NCBI GenBank assembly: GCA_013002305.1
Contig: JABDKG010000064.1
Coordinates: forward strand, 1-64,000
Length of the DNA: 64,000 bases
DNA from: Hellea sp.
GTDB taxonomy: Bacteria; Pseudomonadota; Alphaproteobacteria; Caulobacterales; Maricaulaceae
Reading direction: 5' to 3'
The notes below the pieces were generated by a model. It was not told the DNA's origin. It worked only from the letters and a program-made list of their open reading frames with translations, and ran no database searches. This document shows, piece by piece, positions 19,599 through 28,401 of the stretch (position 1 is the first letter of the stretch; each line of letters opens with the position of its first letter). A program made the translations under genes and the position numbers.

Positions 19599-20326
19599 CA
19601 CGCGACTTCAGCTTCAGCTAGATTACCGAATCTGCGGTCGCGCTTTTGAAAGTCTTCGATCGCATCTAATAAATGATCCCGCGTAAAATCCGGCCAGAGA
19701 ACATCGGAGAAGCAATATTCGGCATAAGCGCTTTGCCACATCAGAAAATTACTGGTTCTATGCTCTCCGCTCGTTCGGATAATCAGGTCAGGCTCAGGTA
19801 TTCCAGCCGTATCCAAATAATTGGCGATGATGTCGTTGGTCAAAGCTGTAACGTCTTCACCAGCCCTGGCTGCTTTTGCAACTGCTCTTATAATTTCATC
19901 TCGCCCGCCATAATTGAAAGCAATATTCAGCGCAAAAGAACTATTATCTTTGGTGCGAGCCTCAACCCGTTCAATGATCGACGAGATATCTGAGGGCAAT
20001 CCCGCACGCGATCCCAAAATCCGAATTTTAACATCATGGCTATGCAAATGTTCTAAATCGGTTTCAACATATTGTTTTAACAGACCGAATAGTGCCGAAA
20101 CCTCAGCTTTTGGCCGGCTCCAATTTTCGGTCGAAAAACTATATAAGGTCAGACATTTAATGCCGATCTCCGAAGCATCTTCTACAATTCGTTTAACGGT
20201 TTTTACGCCTGCCTGATGACCAAAAATCCGTGGTCTATGACGCGCTTTGGCCCAACGTCCATTTCCGTCCATAATAATCCCGACATGTTGTGGGAGATTG
20301 GGGTGATATTTTGGACGGGCGATCAA
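19598..20326 (-). CDS. uppS: Undecaprenyl (polyprenyl) diphosphate synthase
   Basis: UppS builds the C55 lipid carrier for peptidoglycan and O-antigen. The 242-residue cis-prenyltransferase shows GIIMDGNGRWAKAR with catalytic Asp20, and the C-terminal RTSGEHRTSNFLMWQSAYAE. The start is a TTG at 20326, 2 bp after the frr stop; no ATG lies upstream of the conserved N-terminus, so the rare start appears real. Confidence 0.94.
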   Translation of the reverse strand: MIARPKYHPNLPQHVGIIMDGNGRWAKARHRPRIFGHQAGVKTVKRIVEDASEIGIKCLTLYSFSTENWSRPKAEVSALFGLLKQYVETDLEHLHSHDVKIRILGSRAGLPSDISSIIERVEARTKDNSSFALNIAFNYGGRDEIIRAVAKAARAGEDVTALTNDIIANYLDTAGIPEPDLIIRTSGEHRTSNFLMWQSAYAEYCFSDVLWPDFTRDHLLDAIEDFQKRDRRFGNLAEAEVA

Positions 20327-20328
20327 AG

Positions 20329-20886
20329 CTAAACCTGCATGATCTCCGCGGACTTTTCCTCAAGCGCGCTGTCAATATTTGTGATCACAGTATCCGTCGC
20401 TTTTTGAACATCATTGGCATGAGCTTTTTGCTCATCCTCGCTCATACCGTCTTTTTCGGCCTGTTTGAGAGTTTCCATCGCGTCTCGGCGAACGTTGCGA
20501 ACCGCTACTTTGGCAGATTCAGAATATTGACCGGCAATTTTGACAAGTTCCTTGCGCCGCTCTTCCGTCAGAGGCGGCAACGGAATGCGAAGTGTCGTTC
20601 CGTCGACAACCGGGTTTAATCCCAGCCGAGATTCGCGCAATGCACGCTCCACGGCTGCGACCTGGGTCTTGTCCCATACGCTGACAGACAGCATGCGAGG
20701 CTCTGGTACGCTTATGCCGCCAACCTGATTAAGCGGCATATCCGATCCGTAGGCGGAAACCGTAATGCCATCGAGTAATGCTGGATTTGCGCGGCCCGTT
20801 CTCAGACCCGCAAATTCTGCCTTTAACGATGCAAGAGCACCGTCCATACGACGTCTATATTCCGATAAATTAAATCCGTCAGACAT
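20329..20886 (-). CDS. frr: Ribosome recycling factor
   Basis: Frr splits post-termination ribosomes together with EF-G. The 185-residue length and the helical pattern ([20 protein letters not shown], then [13 protein letters not shown]) are typical. The ATG has an excellent AGGAGGT ribosome site. It lies between pyrH (42 bp upstream) and uppS. Confidence 0.97.
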   Translation of the reverse strand: MSDGFNLSEYRRRMDGALASLKAEFAGLRTGRANPALLDGITVSAYGSDMPLNQVGGISVPEPRMLSVSVWDKTQVAAVERALRESRLGLNPVVDGTTLRIPLPPLTEERRKELVKIAGQYSESAKVAVRNVRRDAMETLKQAEKDGMSEDEQKAHANDVQKATDTVITNIDSALEEKSAEIMQV

Positions 20887-20928
20887 GTGACCTCCTAGTA
20901 ATTGCCAAACCCGAAAATTATGGCGTGA

Positions 20929-21648
20929 TTAAGTCCCAATAATGGTACAGTCGCCTTTTCCGCGTAATACTGCATCAAATCCACCTTTTTCGTGGATCGA
21001 GAATACAATTATGGGGATTGTATTGTCCCGCATCAAGGTGACAGCGGCAGCATCCATGACCCTAAGATCATCGGCAAGGACTTTTTGATAACTCAAGTCC
21101 GTGTAGCGTTTAGCGTTTTCATTTTCGCGCGGATCGGAATCATAAACGCCGTCTACTTGCGTACCCTTAAGCAGCGCATCACACTGCATTTCAGCAGCGC
21201 GAAGCGCCGCAGCTGTATCAGTTGTAAAATATGGGTTGCCCGTTCCGGCAGCAAATATAACAACGCGACCCTTTTCCATATGCCGATCAGCCTTGCGACG
21301 TATATAAGGCTCGCACACTGTTTGCATCGGAATGGCTGACATCACTCGCGTGTGTACTCCGAGATTTTCAAGCGCGCTTTGCATCGCTAAAGCATTCATG
21401 ACCGTGGCCAGCATGCCCATATAATCGGCGGTTGAACGTTCAATACCGGCTTGCGACGCCGATAGGCCGCGGAAAATATTGCCACCGCCAATCACAAGGG
21501 CAATTTCAATATCCTTATCGTGAACGGCTTTGACCTCTTTGGCAATTCGTTGGGTCACGGAAACATCAATGCCGTAACTTTGGTCGCCCATTAGAGCTTC
21601 CCCAGACACTTTTAGCAAAACACGTTTATATTTATAACTGCTCGCCAT
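20929..21648 (-). CDS. pyrH: UMP kinase
   Basis: PyrH phosphorylates UMP to UDP. I chose the ATG at 21648 with AAGGGAG upstream; a longer reading to 21699 runs through the tsf terminator region. The 239-residue amino-acid-kinase-fold protein has [12 protein letters not shown] and GGGNIFRG near the N-terminus. It follows tsf after a terminator-like hairpin, so it probably starts its own transcript for pyrH-frr-uppS-cdsA-dxr and beyond. Confidence 0.96.
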   Translation of the reverse strand: MASSYKYKRVLLKVSGEALMGDQSYGIDVSVTQRIAKEVKAVHDKDIEIALVIGGGNIFRGLSASQAGIERSTADYMGMLATVMNALAMQSALENLGVHTRVMSAIPMQTVCEPYIRRKADRHMEKGRVVIFAAGTGNPYFTTDTAAALRAAEMQCDALLKGTQVDGVYDSDPRENENAKRYTDLSYQKVLADDLRVMDAAAVTLMRDNTIPIIVFSIHEKGGFDAVLRGKGDCTIIGT

Positions 21649-21700
21649 TGTTCTCCCTTTTCCCAATTCGGGCGACTCGTCACCCCTTATAACGTACAAA

Positions 21701-21732
21701 GCCCCGCCCGCCAGTACAATGGCGAACGGGGC
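21701..21732 (-). terminator. Terminator-like hairpin after tsf
   Basis: GCCCCG and CGCCA (21701-21706, 21709-21713) pair with TGGCG and CGGGGC (21720-21724, 21727-21732), leaving a 2x2 internal loop and a 6-base apical loop. Read on the minus strand it begins 24 bases after the tsf stop and is followed by TTTG. The GC-rich stem fits an intrinsic terminator, although the T-run is short, so read-through into pyrH is possible. Confidence 0.6.
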
Positions 21733-21756
21733 TCTTAATTCTAAGAATTTTTTTGC

Positions 21757-22680
21757 TTAAGCGCCAGCAACAGCCGCTGCCACTTCTGCGGCAAAATCTT
21801 CTTCTTTTTTCTCAATTCCGGCACCTAGCTCCATGCGGGAGTACCCGGCTAAAGTGATATCGGTTCCAAGAGATTCGGCTTCGTTGGCAACGACTTGTGC
21901 GATTGAACGCTCGCCGTCCATGACAAAGATTTGAGTCGTCAGAACTGATTCCTTGAAGAACTTGGTCATTCGGCCTTCGACCATTTTTTCAATGATATTT
22001 TCAGGCTTGCCAGATTCACGTGCTTCAGCCGCTAGCATGTCGCGTTCTTTTGCGACCACTGCCGAATCCAGATCATTAACATTAAGAGCCAATGGGTTGG
22101 TCGCGGCAATGTGCATGGCAATTTTTTTACCAAGCTCATTTAGTTTATCCGCATCTCCGTCTGATTCCAGCGCAACCAGAACACCAATTTTACCCATGCC
22201 GTCTGTGACAGAATTATGGATATAACCAGCGACGACGCCATTACCAACCGATTGAGCAGAAACGCGGCGAAGTGACATATTCTCACCGATCTTCCCGACG
22301 AGATTTGTCAAATGATCTCCTACTGATACACCAGCAGCAGTTTGAGCACCCTTAAGGCTATCAAAATCTGAATTGTCGACGGCTAAAGCAGCAATCTCCG
22401 CGACCGCGCCTTGAAATTCTTCATTTCGTGCGACAAAATCTGTCTCAGAATTGACTTCAACCAGAGCACCTTTCGTGCCGGCAAGGCTCATCGCAACCAA
22501 ACCTTCAGCCGCAATACGGCCTGCTTTCTTGTCAGCTTTCGCGATACCCTTCTTGCGAAGCCAATCAATCGCGGCTTCGAGGTCACCATCACACTCGGTT
22601 AAAGCTTTTTTACAATCCATCATTCCTGCGGAAGTTTTGTCACGCAGTTCTTTTACCAGGGCAGCTGTAATTGTTGCCAT
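21757..22680 (-). CDS. tsf: Elongation factor Ts
   Basis: EF-Ts recycles EF-Tu from GDP to GTP. The ATG at 22680 is spaced 6-7 bases from AGGAG; the in-frame ATG at 22686 abuts that site and is unlikely. The 307-residue protein has the N-terminal UBA-like domain (LVKELRDKTSAGMMDCKKAL) and the core motif SETDFVARNEEF. It is downstream of rpsB, the usual pair. Confidence 0.97.
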   Translation of the reverse strand: MATITAALVKELRDKTSAGMMDCKKALTECDGDLEAAIDWLRKKGIAKADKKAGRIAAEGLVAMSLAGTKGALVEVNSETDFVARNEEFQGAVAEIAALAVDNSDFDSLKGAQTAAGVSVGDHLTNLVGKIGENMSLRRVSAQSVGNGVVAGYIHNSVTDGMGKIGVLVALESDGDADKLNELGKKIAMHIAATNPLALNVNDLDSAVVAKERDMLAAEARESGKPENIIEKMVEGRMTKFFKESVLTTQIFVMDGERSIAQVVANEAESLGTDITLAGYSRMELGAGIEKKEEDFAAEVAAAVAGA

Positions 22681-22706
22681 TTTCATCTCCTAAATCAAAG
22701 GGTTTA

Positions 22707-22723
22707 GCGCCCCATATGGGCGC
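22707..22723. other. Hairpin between rpsB and tsf
   Basis: GCGCCC (22707-22712), a 5-base loop, GGGCGC (22718-22723) forms a perfect 6 bp stem in the 74 bp rpsB-tsf gap. No T-run follows on either strand, so it is more likely an attenuating or mRNA-stabilising stem than a full terminator. Confidence 0.5.
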
Positions 22724-22754
22724 CATTCTTCAGAATTCAACTCGGCTGCAGTGC

Positions 22755-23918
22755 CTAGGCTTTTGCAGCAGCTTTTTGATCGGCCTTCGCGCGTGGCGGT
22801 TTACCTGCAAGCATCTCTTTGGCTTGCTCAACCCATTCGCCGGAAACAATCTTGCCTTTTAGCTCAAGTTCTTCGTCCAGCTTAGTGATCCGTGCCTCGT
22901 CCAACTCAGCGATTTGTTTCAGCGATGTGATCCCTGCGCCCTCAAGCTTTTTCTTGTAAGTTGGCCCAACACCATCAATTAGCGACACGTCATCTACGAT
23001 TTCCGTAGCAGGCGAAGAAGCCTGTGCTTCGGCAGTTTTCTCTTCTGGGGCTGGGGCTGGTTTCTCTTCCGGGGCTGCAGCCGGGGCTGCTTTTGCCTCT
23101 TCTTTCGCCGCAGCCGGGGCTGCTTTAGACTCTTCTTTCGCCGGAGCTGGAGCTGTTTCTACAGCCGGAGCTTCCATGGCAAGTTCAACCGGATTGGCTG
23201 ATGCGCCAATATCCACGCCGTCAGCAACTTGAGCTTCGGTCATGCCGTCGAGAACGGCATCAGCAATCAGATCGCAGTAAAGCGAGATTGCGCGTGCAGC
23301 ATCATCATTACCCGGGATAGGGAAGTCAGCTGAATCTGGATCACAATTCGTATCCAAAATAGCGATAACAGGAATGCCCAATCGGCGGGCTTCTTTGATG
23401 GCAATGCCTTCTTTATTCGTGTCGATCACGAACATCAGGTCAGGCTTGCCGCCCATATCCTTAATCCCGCCCAAAGCTTTTTCAAGTTTATCGCGTTCAC
23501 GCGTCAGCTGCAGACCTTCTTTTTTAGTCATACCGGCTGCGCCTTCAGCAAGAATGCTTTCAAGCTCACGCAGACGTTTGATTGACCCGGAAATGGTTGA
23601 CCAGTTCGTTAGCATACCGCCAAGCCAGCGGTGATTGACATAATATTGCGCGCATCGCTTGGCGGCGGTAGCGATAGGCTCAGATGCTGCGCGCTTGGTA
23701 CCGACAAACAAAATTCGTCCACCTTTGGCGGCGACTTCGCGTGTTTGAACCAATGCTTGGTGCAAAAGCGGAACAGTTTGAGACAGATCCATGATATGAA
23801 TGTGCGAACGGGCACCAAAAATATAAGGTTCCATTTTTGGATTCCAGCGGTGGGTCTGATGACCAAAGTGGACACCTGCCTCAAGTAATTGACGCATAGA
23901 AAATTCAGGTAAAGCCAT
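22755..23918 (-). CDS. rpsB: Ribosomal protein S2 with C-terminal helix-hairpin-helix-like extension
   Basis: Residues 1 to about 245 are a normal S2 protein of the small subunit ([20 protein letters not shown], then [11 protein letters not shown] and [12 protein letters not shown]). After that comes an Ala/Pro/Glu/Lys-rich linker (about 250-305) and a compact tail (about 311-371) with [18 protein letters not shown] and [13 protein letters not shown], which resembles a helix-hairpin-helix nucleic-acid-binding or H3TH-type fold. At 387 residues it is about 140 longer than E. coli S2. The same tail type ends NuoE in this window. The leader upstream can form a pseudoknot next to the AGGAG site. 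Confidence 0.96.
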   Translation of the reverse strand: MALPEFSMRQLLEAGVHFGHQTHRWNPKMEPYIFGARSHIHIMDLSQTVPLLHQALVQTREVAAKGGRILFVGTKRAASEPIATAAKRCAQYYVNHRWLGGMLTNWSTISGSIKRLRELESILAEGAAGMTKKEGLQLTRERDKLEKALGGIKDMGGKPDLMFVIDTNKEGIAIKEARRLGIPVIAILDTNCDPDSADFPIPGNDDAARAISLYCDLIADAVLDGMTEAQVADGVDIGASANPVELAMEAPAVETAPAPAKEESKAAPAAAKEEAKAAPAAAPEEKPAPAPEEKTAEAQASSPATEIVDDVSLIDGVGPTYKKKLEGAGITSLKQIAELDEARITKLDEELELKGKIVSGEWVEQAKEMLAGKPPRAKADQKAAAKA

Positions 23919-23932
23919 TGGATATCTCCTCT

Positions 23933-23990
23933 TTCCGGTTGGCCATACACGGGCTGTGAAGACATTTGTCTCACCGGAATCGATATGGCC
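23933..23990 (-). ncRNA. rpsB 5' leader pseudoknot (candidate S2 autoregulatory element)
   Basis: Two 7 bp helices interleave: TTCCGGT (23933-23939) with ACCGGAA (23973-23979), and GGCCATA (23941-23947) with TATGGCC (23984-23990). The order x-y-x'-y' is an H-type pseudoknot. A further local hairpin (GTGAAGAC with GTCTCAC, 23956-23974) lies inside. On the mRNA the 3' helix abuts the AGGAG ribosome site of rpsB. S2 is known to repress its own rpsB-tsf operon in E. coli through the leader; that this element does the same is inference. Confidence 0.6.
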
Positions 23991-24032
23991 CTATATGGAC
24001 CAAACCGTCACCCATGTGCGATTTATTGCGCG

Positions 24033-24060
24033 CCTTTAGCAGGTTTCAGGCGTGATGCAA
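24033..24060 (-). promoter_or_regulatory. Possible rpsB promoter
   Basis: On the minus strand TTGCAT (24060-24055) and TAAAGG (24038-24033) are separated by 16 bp, a plausible sigma-70-type pair. It would give a leader of about 110 bases containing the pseudoknot. The -10 match is poor, so this is tentative. The rest of the 223 bp gap to nnrU must also hold the nnrU promoter, which I cannot place. Confidence 0.3.
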
Positions 24061-24141
24061 GGAATATTCTGTCATATTTGAAGGTCTATATTCGTATTGC
24101 ACTCATATAACATTCCTCTAAACCTAGTTACGGGAGACAAC

Positions 24142-24711
24142 ATGACATTATTCATCATCGGCCTAACCCTATTCTTCATCCCACATTTTTACTCGGCAGT
24201 GCGAAGCCGGGCTGAGGGAAAAGACAAGCGTGTCTCCATTGGCGAAGCCAAATATATGGGAACTTACTCCGTCATTACACTGATTGGATTTGTTTTGATG
24301 ATTTGGGGTTATACCCCAATCCCTGATGGCCCGTCACTGTATGAGGGGCCGCACGAGCTACATCATTATTCTTGGGTGTTTATGCTGCCCGCATTCATAC
24401 TATTGGCAGCCGCCTATACACCTTTGGGATATATAAAGCGATCCGTCCAGCACCCGATGATGCACGGTACGCTTATTTGGGCGATTTTTCATCTCGCGCT
24501 TGGAGGAGATCTGAAACGCATAATTCTCTTTGGCGCGTTTGCGGCCTACGCAATTATATCGCTTGCTGGAGGATATAAGCGCGGCACCGACTTTAAGGGG
24601 GTTAAACCTAATTTCATGGGCGATATTTTGGCCATCATCGTTGGCTTGGTTATTACCGGAGCATTTATGCATGGCGGACATCAGGTCTTATTTGGAACAT
24701 CGCCGTTTTAA
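24142..24711 (+). CDS. NnrU-family integral membrane protein
   Basis: The ATG at 24142 follows GGGAG; an upstream in-frame start at 24097 adds a non-hydrophobic leader. The 189-residue protein has about five to six membrane segments and the NnrU (PF07298) block HPMMHGTLIWAIFHLALGGDLKRIILFG. NnrU was linked to nitrite/nitric oxide reduction in Rhodobacter, but members also occur without denitrification genes, as here. Its biochemical role is not known. It faces rpsB divergently and converges on dnaE with 4 bp between stops. Confidence 0.82.
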   Translation: MTLFIIGLTLFFIPHFYSAVRSRAEGKDKRVSIGEAKYMGTYSVITLIGFVLMIWGYTPIPDGPSLYEGPHELHHYSWVFMLPAFILLAAAYTPLGYIKRSVQHPMMHGTLIWAIFHLALGGDLKRIILFGAFAAYAIISLAGGYKRGTDFKGVKPNFMGDILAIIVGLVITGAFMHGGHQVLFGTSPF

Positions 24712-24715
24712 AATT

Positions 24716-27700
24716 TTATGCCGCAATCTCGGTGATTTTTTCGATAATTTTGGTTGCCTTAAGGGCTTTTTGGATGGATCTTTCCAGCCCTATAGTGTCT
24801 TTGAGACGCCAATGCGCTTCACGGCCCGGGCCGAGCGGCGCAATAACTTCGACAAACCCCATAGACTTGGACGGCACATTTTTGATTTGCTCAAAACATT
24901 GCTCCAAAGCATCGAGAGCTTCCGGCGTCGCGGTTCTTAGGCGGAGTTCAAGCCCTTTAATCTCTGTTTGACGCTCGACAACATTAAGCGAGTTAACAGA
25001 ATTGGTGAAAAGCTTAATCTCGCCGTCGCGGCGGTCCGCTTTCACAGATACCTCGATCAGCATGCCAGCCTGCAATATATCACGCTGGGTCGCGAGAATG
25101 TCTTCTCCCATGAAGACTTCATAGTCGCCTGTCATGTCAGACAGACTAACATAAGCAAAACGCTTATTGCGCTTTGACATTCTTTCCTGACGCTTCCGCA
25201 CGACGCCTGCTAACATCATGGATGTCTTACCGCGATCATAGCTTGTTTCGATATCTTCGGCTCGCACGGCGCCGCGTGCCGCGAGCGCACTATCGTAACT
25301 TTCGAGCGGGTGTCCGGAGAGGTAAAATCCAACTGCAGCGAGTTCATGATCTAGTGTCTCGATATTATTCCACGGCGCAATATCAGGCAGGTCCGGTTCG
25401 GCCATGGCTTCGGCGACATCGCCAAATAGGCTGTTTTGCGCCGATTGCCGTTCTTGGGCCGCGCGAGACCCGATAGATTGCAAGACGTTAGCCGACGCGA
25501 AGGCCTTTGCGCGATTAGCCTCGAGACAATCAAACGCCCCACTTCGCGCAAGGTTTTCAAAGGCTCTTTTATTGACAATGCGCGTATCAACTCGACGAGC
25601 AAAGTCAAACAAGTCTTTGAAAGGGCCGTCTTTTTCCCTAATTTCAACCAAATGCGCCATCGCCTCTAGACCAACATTCTTAATGGCGCCGAGCGCATAA
25701 AGAACCTTACCTCCTTCAACGTCAAAATCAGCCGTCGTCGCATTGACGCAAGGCGGCGCGATTTCAATGCCCATGCGCTTGGCTTCTTGATGAAACTGCG
25801 CCAATTTTTCGACATTATTGATGTCGAGGCTCATGATAGCGGCGATAAATTCAGTTGGGTAAAATGCTTTAAGCCATGCCGTCTGGAAAGAAATCATCGC
25901 GTAAGCGGCTGCGTGCGATTTGTTAAAACCGTAGCCGGCAAATTCATTGACGAGTTCAAAAATGTCGGACGCCGTGCCATTATCGACACCGTTTGCGACT
26001 GCACCTTCGACAAAGCGGGATTTTTGCTGATCCATTACCGCCTGGTCTTTTTTACCCATGGCGCGGCGCAGAATATCGGCCTCGCCGAGAGAGTAACCAG
26101 ACAAGACCTGGGCGATCTGCATGACCTGTTCTTGGTAAATAATGATACCGTAAGTCTCTTTCAGGATATCTTCGATCATCGGGTGGGGATATTCGATCTC
26201 AACGCGACCAAATTTTCGGTCGATATAAGTATCAATATTCTTCATCGGCCCTGGGCGATAAAGCGAGATCAACGCGGTCAGTTCTTCAATAGAATCCGGC
26301 GCCATTTTTCGAAGTGTATCGCGCATGCCTGAGCTTTCTAGCTGGAATACGCCGGCTGACAGACCCTCTGCTAAATTGACATAGGCTTCAGGCGTTGAAG
26401 TCGGGACATTTGCCAAATCAACCGTGGCGCCGCTTTTCTCGGCATATTTGATCGCGCGATAGATGACTGTCAGTGTTTTCAGGCCCAAAAAGTCAAATTT
26501 TACGAGCCCGGCCTTCTCCGCCCATTTCATTGTGAACTGGGTCGCCGGTATATCGGACCGAGGGTCTCGGTAAAGCGGAATAAGCTCAGTCAATGGCCGA
26601 TCCCCGATCACAACGCCAGCGGCGTGGGTCGAAGCGTTTCGATATAAACCTTCAAGCTGCAAGGCTATTTCAAGAAGCTGCCGGATGACCGGTTCGCTGT
26701 CTCGCATATCGCGTAAACCACGTTCCATTTTTATAGCTTCTTCAAGCGTTACCGGATTGGCCGGATTCGAAGGGATCAACTTGGCGAGCCGGTCTACCTG
26801 CCCGAGCGGGACTTGCAGAACTCGCCCGACATCGCGCACAACCGCGCGCGCCTGCAATGTCCCAAAAGTAATAATATGGGCGACCTGTTCTTCGCCATAT
26901 TTCTCCTGCACATAGCGTATAACCTCGCCCCGGCGCTCCTGACAAAAATCGACGTCAAAGTCAGGCATGGATATGCGCTCAGGATTGAGGAAGCGCTCAA
27001 ATAGAAGCCCATATCGGAGCGGATCAAGATCTGTGATTAAGAGCGCCCATGCGACAACTGAACCAGCTCCGGAACCCCGGCCCGGCCCAACCGGTATATC
27101 CTGCTCCTTCGCCCATTTGATAAAATCCGAAACAATTAGAAAATAGCCGGGAAACCCCATTTTTTCGATAACGCCAAGTTCTAGCTCCAGACGGTCAAAA
27201 TAGTCTTTTTCCGATGCCGCCAGCTCGATGGATCTAAGGCGGGCCTTAAGGCCCTCTTCCGCTTCCTGGCGTAGAATATCACCTTCACTTAGGGTTCCAT
27301 CGCCAAAATTCGGCAGGATCGGATCACGTTTTTCAGATTTAAAGGCACAACGCTTGGCGATTTCGATTGTGTTCTCCAGAGCCTCGGGAATGTCTTTAAA
27401 TAATTCGACCATCTGCTCTTCGGATTTGAAGTAATGTTGGTCAGACACTTTGCGGCGATTTTTCTCGAGTACATAACTGCCTTCGGAAATTGCCAGCAGA
27501 GCGTCATGAGCCCGGTGCATCTCCGGATCGAGAAAATAGGGTTCATTGGTAGCAACAATAGGAAGCTTTTTAGTATAGGCCCAGTCAATCAGTATTTTCT
27601 CGGCTTCAATCTCATGCTGAAGTCCGTGACGTTGTAGCTCTACATAAAGACGATTTGGATAGAGCGCCGAAAGTTCATTGAGCCAATTCTCTGCTTCGGC

Positions 27701-28171
27701 AATTCGGCCTTGACAGATTAATCGATTGAGTGCGCTTTCCGGACCGCCTGTTAAAGCAATAACCCCGTCTGTTCGTCCGTTGAGCTTAGAGCGTTTAATG
27801 TGAGGCATGTCAGTTGCTTCAACATCCAGATAGGCGGAACTGGAGAGTTCCATTAAATGCCCATATCCATTTTCGTTTTGCGCAAGAAGCGCAATCGTCC
27901 CTTCAGCTTCATGGCGGATTTGACCGGGCTGCATATCCAGTTCCAGATCAACAGATAAAGTTACCCCGATGATCGGCTGGATGCCTTTGGAGATCATACT
28001 TTCAGAAAATTCCAATGCCCCGCACATATTGTGCGTATCCGTCAGTGCGAGGGCTGGCATTTTCCACCGCGCGCAACGCTCGGCGGTCTGCCCGATCTTA
28101 AGGGCCCCTTCTAAAATAGAATAAGGTGAACGGCTCCGTAGATGGATAAATTTGGGCTGGAACCCGGCCAT
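24716..28171 (-). CDS. dnaE: DNA polymerase III alpha subunit
   Basis: DnaE is the replicative polymerase. The ATG at 28171 has GAGGGTG upstream and starts MAGFQPKFIHLRSRSPYSIL, the PHP-domain beginning. A reading from 28261 would overlap the small ORF at 28192-28284 and add unconserved residues. The 1151-residue protein carries catalytic acids in MPDFDVDFCQERRGEVIRY, the thumb/fingers block FAGYGFNKSHAAAYA, and C-terminal HhH and OB regions. It begins 20 bp after the SOS-linked small ORF, so some dnaE transcription may be LexA-responsive. Confidence 0.96.
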   Translation of the reverse strand: MAGFQPKFIHLRSRSPYSILEGALKIGQTAERCARWKMPALALTDTHNMCGALEFSESMISKGIQPIIGVTLSVDLELDMQPGQIRHEAEGTIALLAQNENGYGHLMELSSSAYLDVEATDMPHIKRSKLNGRTDGVIALTGGPESALNRLICQGRIAEAENWLNELSALYPNRLYVELQRHGLQHEIEAEKILIDWAYTKKLPIVATNEPYFLDPEMHRAHDALLAISEGSYVLEKNRRKVSDQHYFKSEEQMVELFKDIPEALENTIEIAKRCAFKSEKRDPILPNFGDGTLSEGDILRQEAEEGLKARLRSIELAASEKDYFDRLELELGVIEKMGFPGYFLIVSDFIKWAKEQDIPVGPGRGSGAGSVVAWALLITDLDPLRYGLLFERFLNPERISMPDFDVDFCQERRGEVIRYVQEKYGEEQVAHIITFGTLQARAVVRDVGRVLQVPLGQVDRLAKLIPSNPANPVTLEEAIKMERGLRDMRDSEPVIRQLLEIALQLEGLYRNASTHAAGVVIGDRPLTELIPLYRDPRSDIPATQFTMKWAEKAGLVKFDFLGLKTLTVIYRAIKYAEKSGATVDLANVPTSTPEAYVNLAEGLSAGVFQLESSGMRDTLRKMAPDSIEELTALISLYRPGPMKNIDTYIDRKFGRVEIEYPHPMIEDILKETYGIIIYQEQVMQIAQVLSGYSLGEADILRRAMGKKDQAVMDQQKSRFVEGAVANGVDNGTASDIFELVNEFAGYGFNKSHAAAYAMISFQTAWLKAFYPTEFIAAIMSLDINNVEKLAQFHQEAKRMGIEIAPPCVNATTADFDVEGGKVLYALGAIKNVGLEAMAHLVEIREKDGPFKDLFDFARRVDTRIVNKRAFENLARSGAFDCLEANRAKAFASANVLQSIGSRAAQERQSAQNSLFGDVAEAMAEPDLPDIAPWNNIETLDHELAAVGFYLSGHPLESYDSALAARGAVRAEDIETSYDRGKTSMMLAGVVRKRQERMSKRNKRFAYVSLSDMTGDYEVFMGEDILATQRDILQAGMLIEVSVKADRRDGEIKLFTNSVNSLNVVERQTEIKGLELRLRTATPEALDALEQCFEQIKNVPSKSMGFVEVIAPLGPGREAHWRLKDTIGLERSIQKALKATKIIEKITEIAA

Positions 28172-28191
28172 TTCACCCTCATATTTGGTTG

Positions 28192-28284
28192 TTATCCGCT
28201 GAGGACCATCATCCAAACTGTCATCATGGAGACGAATCCTGCGAGCACCATACCTGAGCACACATCCATTACAACTTGCCGCAT
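28192..28284 (-). CDS. 30-residue membrane protein, probable SidA-type SOS cell-division inhibitor
   Basis: This short ORF has ATG at 28284, TAA at 28194-28192 and an AGGGG ribosome site 7 bases upstream. The product has a short polar start (MRQVVMDVCSG), then one hydrophobic helix (MVLAGFVSMMTVWMMVL). A perfect LexA box lies 35 bp before the start, and dnaE begins 20 bp after the stop. In Caulobacter, SidA is a 29-residue SOS-induced inner-membrane peptide that blocks division through FtsW/FtsN. Size, hydrophobicity, SOS control and the dnaE neighbour all agree; I have not compared the sequences, so the identity is inferred. Confidence 0.7.
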   Translation of the reverse strand: MRQVVMDVCSGMVLAGFVSMMTVWMMVLSG

Positions 28285-28318
28285 TTGAAAACCCCTGAAT
28301 AAGTGTTTAATTTTATTT

Positions 28319-28333
28319 GTTCTTGTTTTGTTC
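28319..28333. promoter_or_regulatory. LexA (SOS) box upstream of the small ORF and dnaE
   Basis: GTTC (28319-28322), seven bases, GTTC (28330-28333): an exact alphaproteobacterial LexA site. It is 35 bp from the start of the minus-strand 30-codon ORF, 148 bp from dnaE and 69 bp from the plus-strand permease start. The short spacing to the small ORF makes that its most likely target. Confidence 0.85.
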
Positions 28334-28401
28334 TATCGTCTAGATCGAGCTAAGTCAAGTCGTCACTGGACTTTTTTTTAAAAACCCCGTCAAACAGCGC
28401 A

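Noticed and set aside
21649-21699. Longer pyrH start at 21699
   Set aside because: It would start in the tsf terminator region and adds residues absent from UMP kinases; the ATG at 21648 has a good ribosome site.
23040-23170. Near-repeats of GCAGCCGGGGCTGC type suggesting a tandem repeat or small array
   Set aside because: They encode the Ala/Pro/Glu linker of the S2 extension in frame; repeats are irregular and without unique spacers, so not CRISPR.
25787-26332. 181-codon plus-strand frame
   Set aside because: Antisense to the conserved catalytic part of dnaE; no independent evidence.
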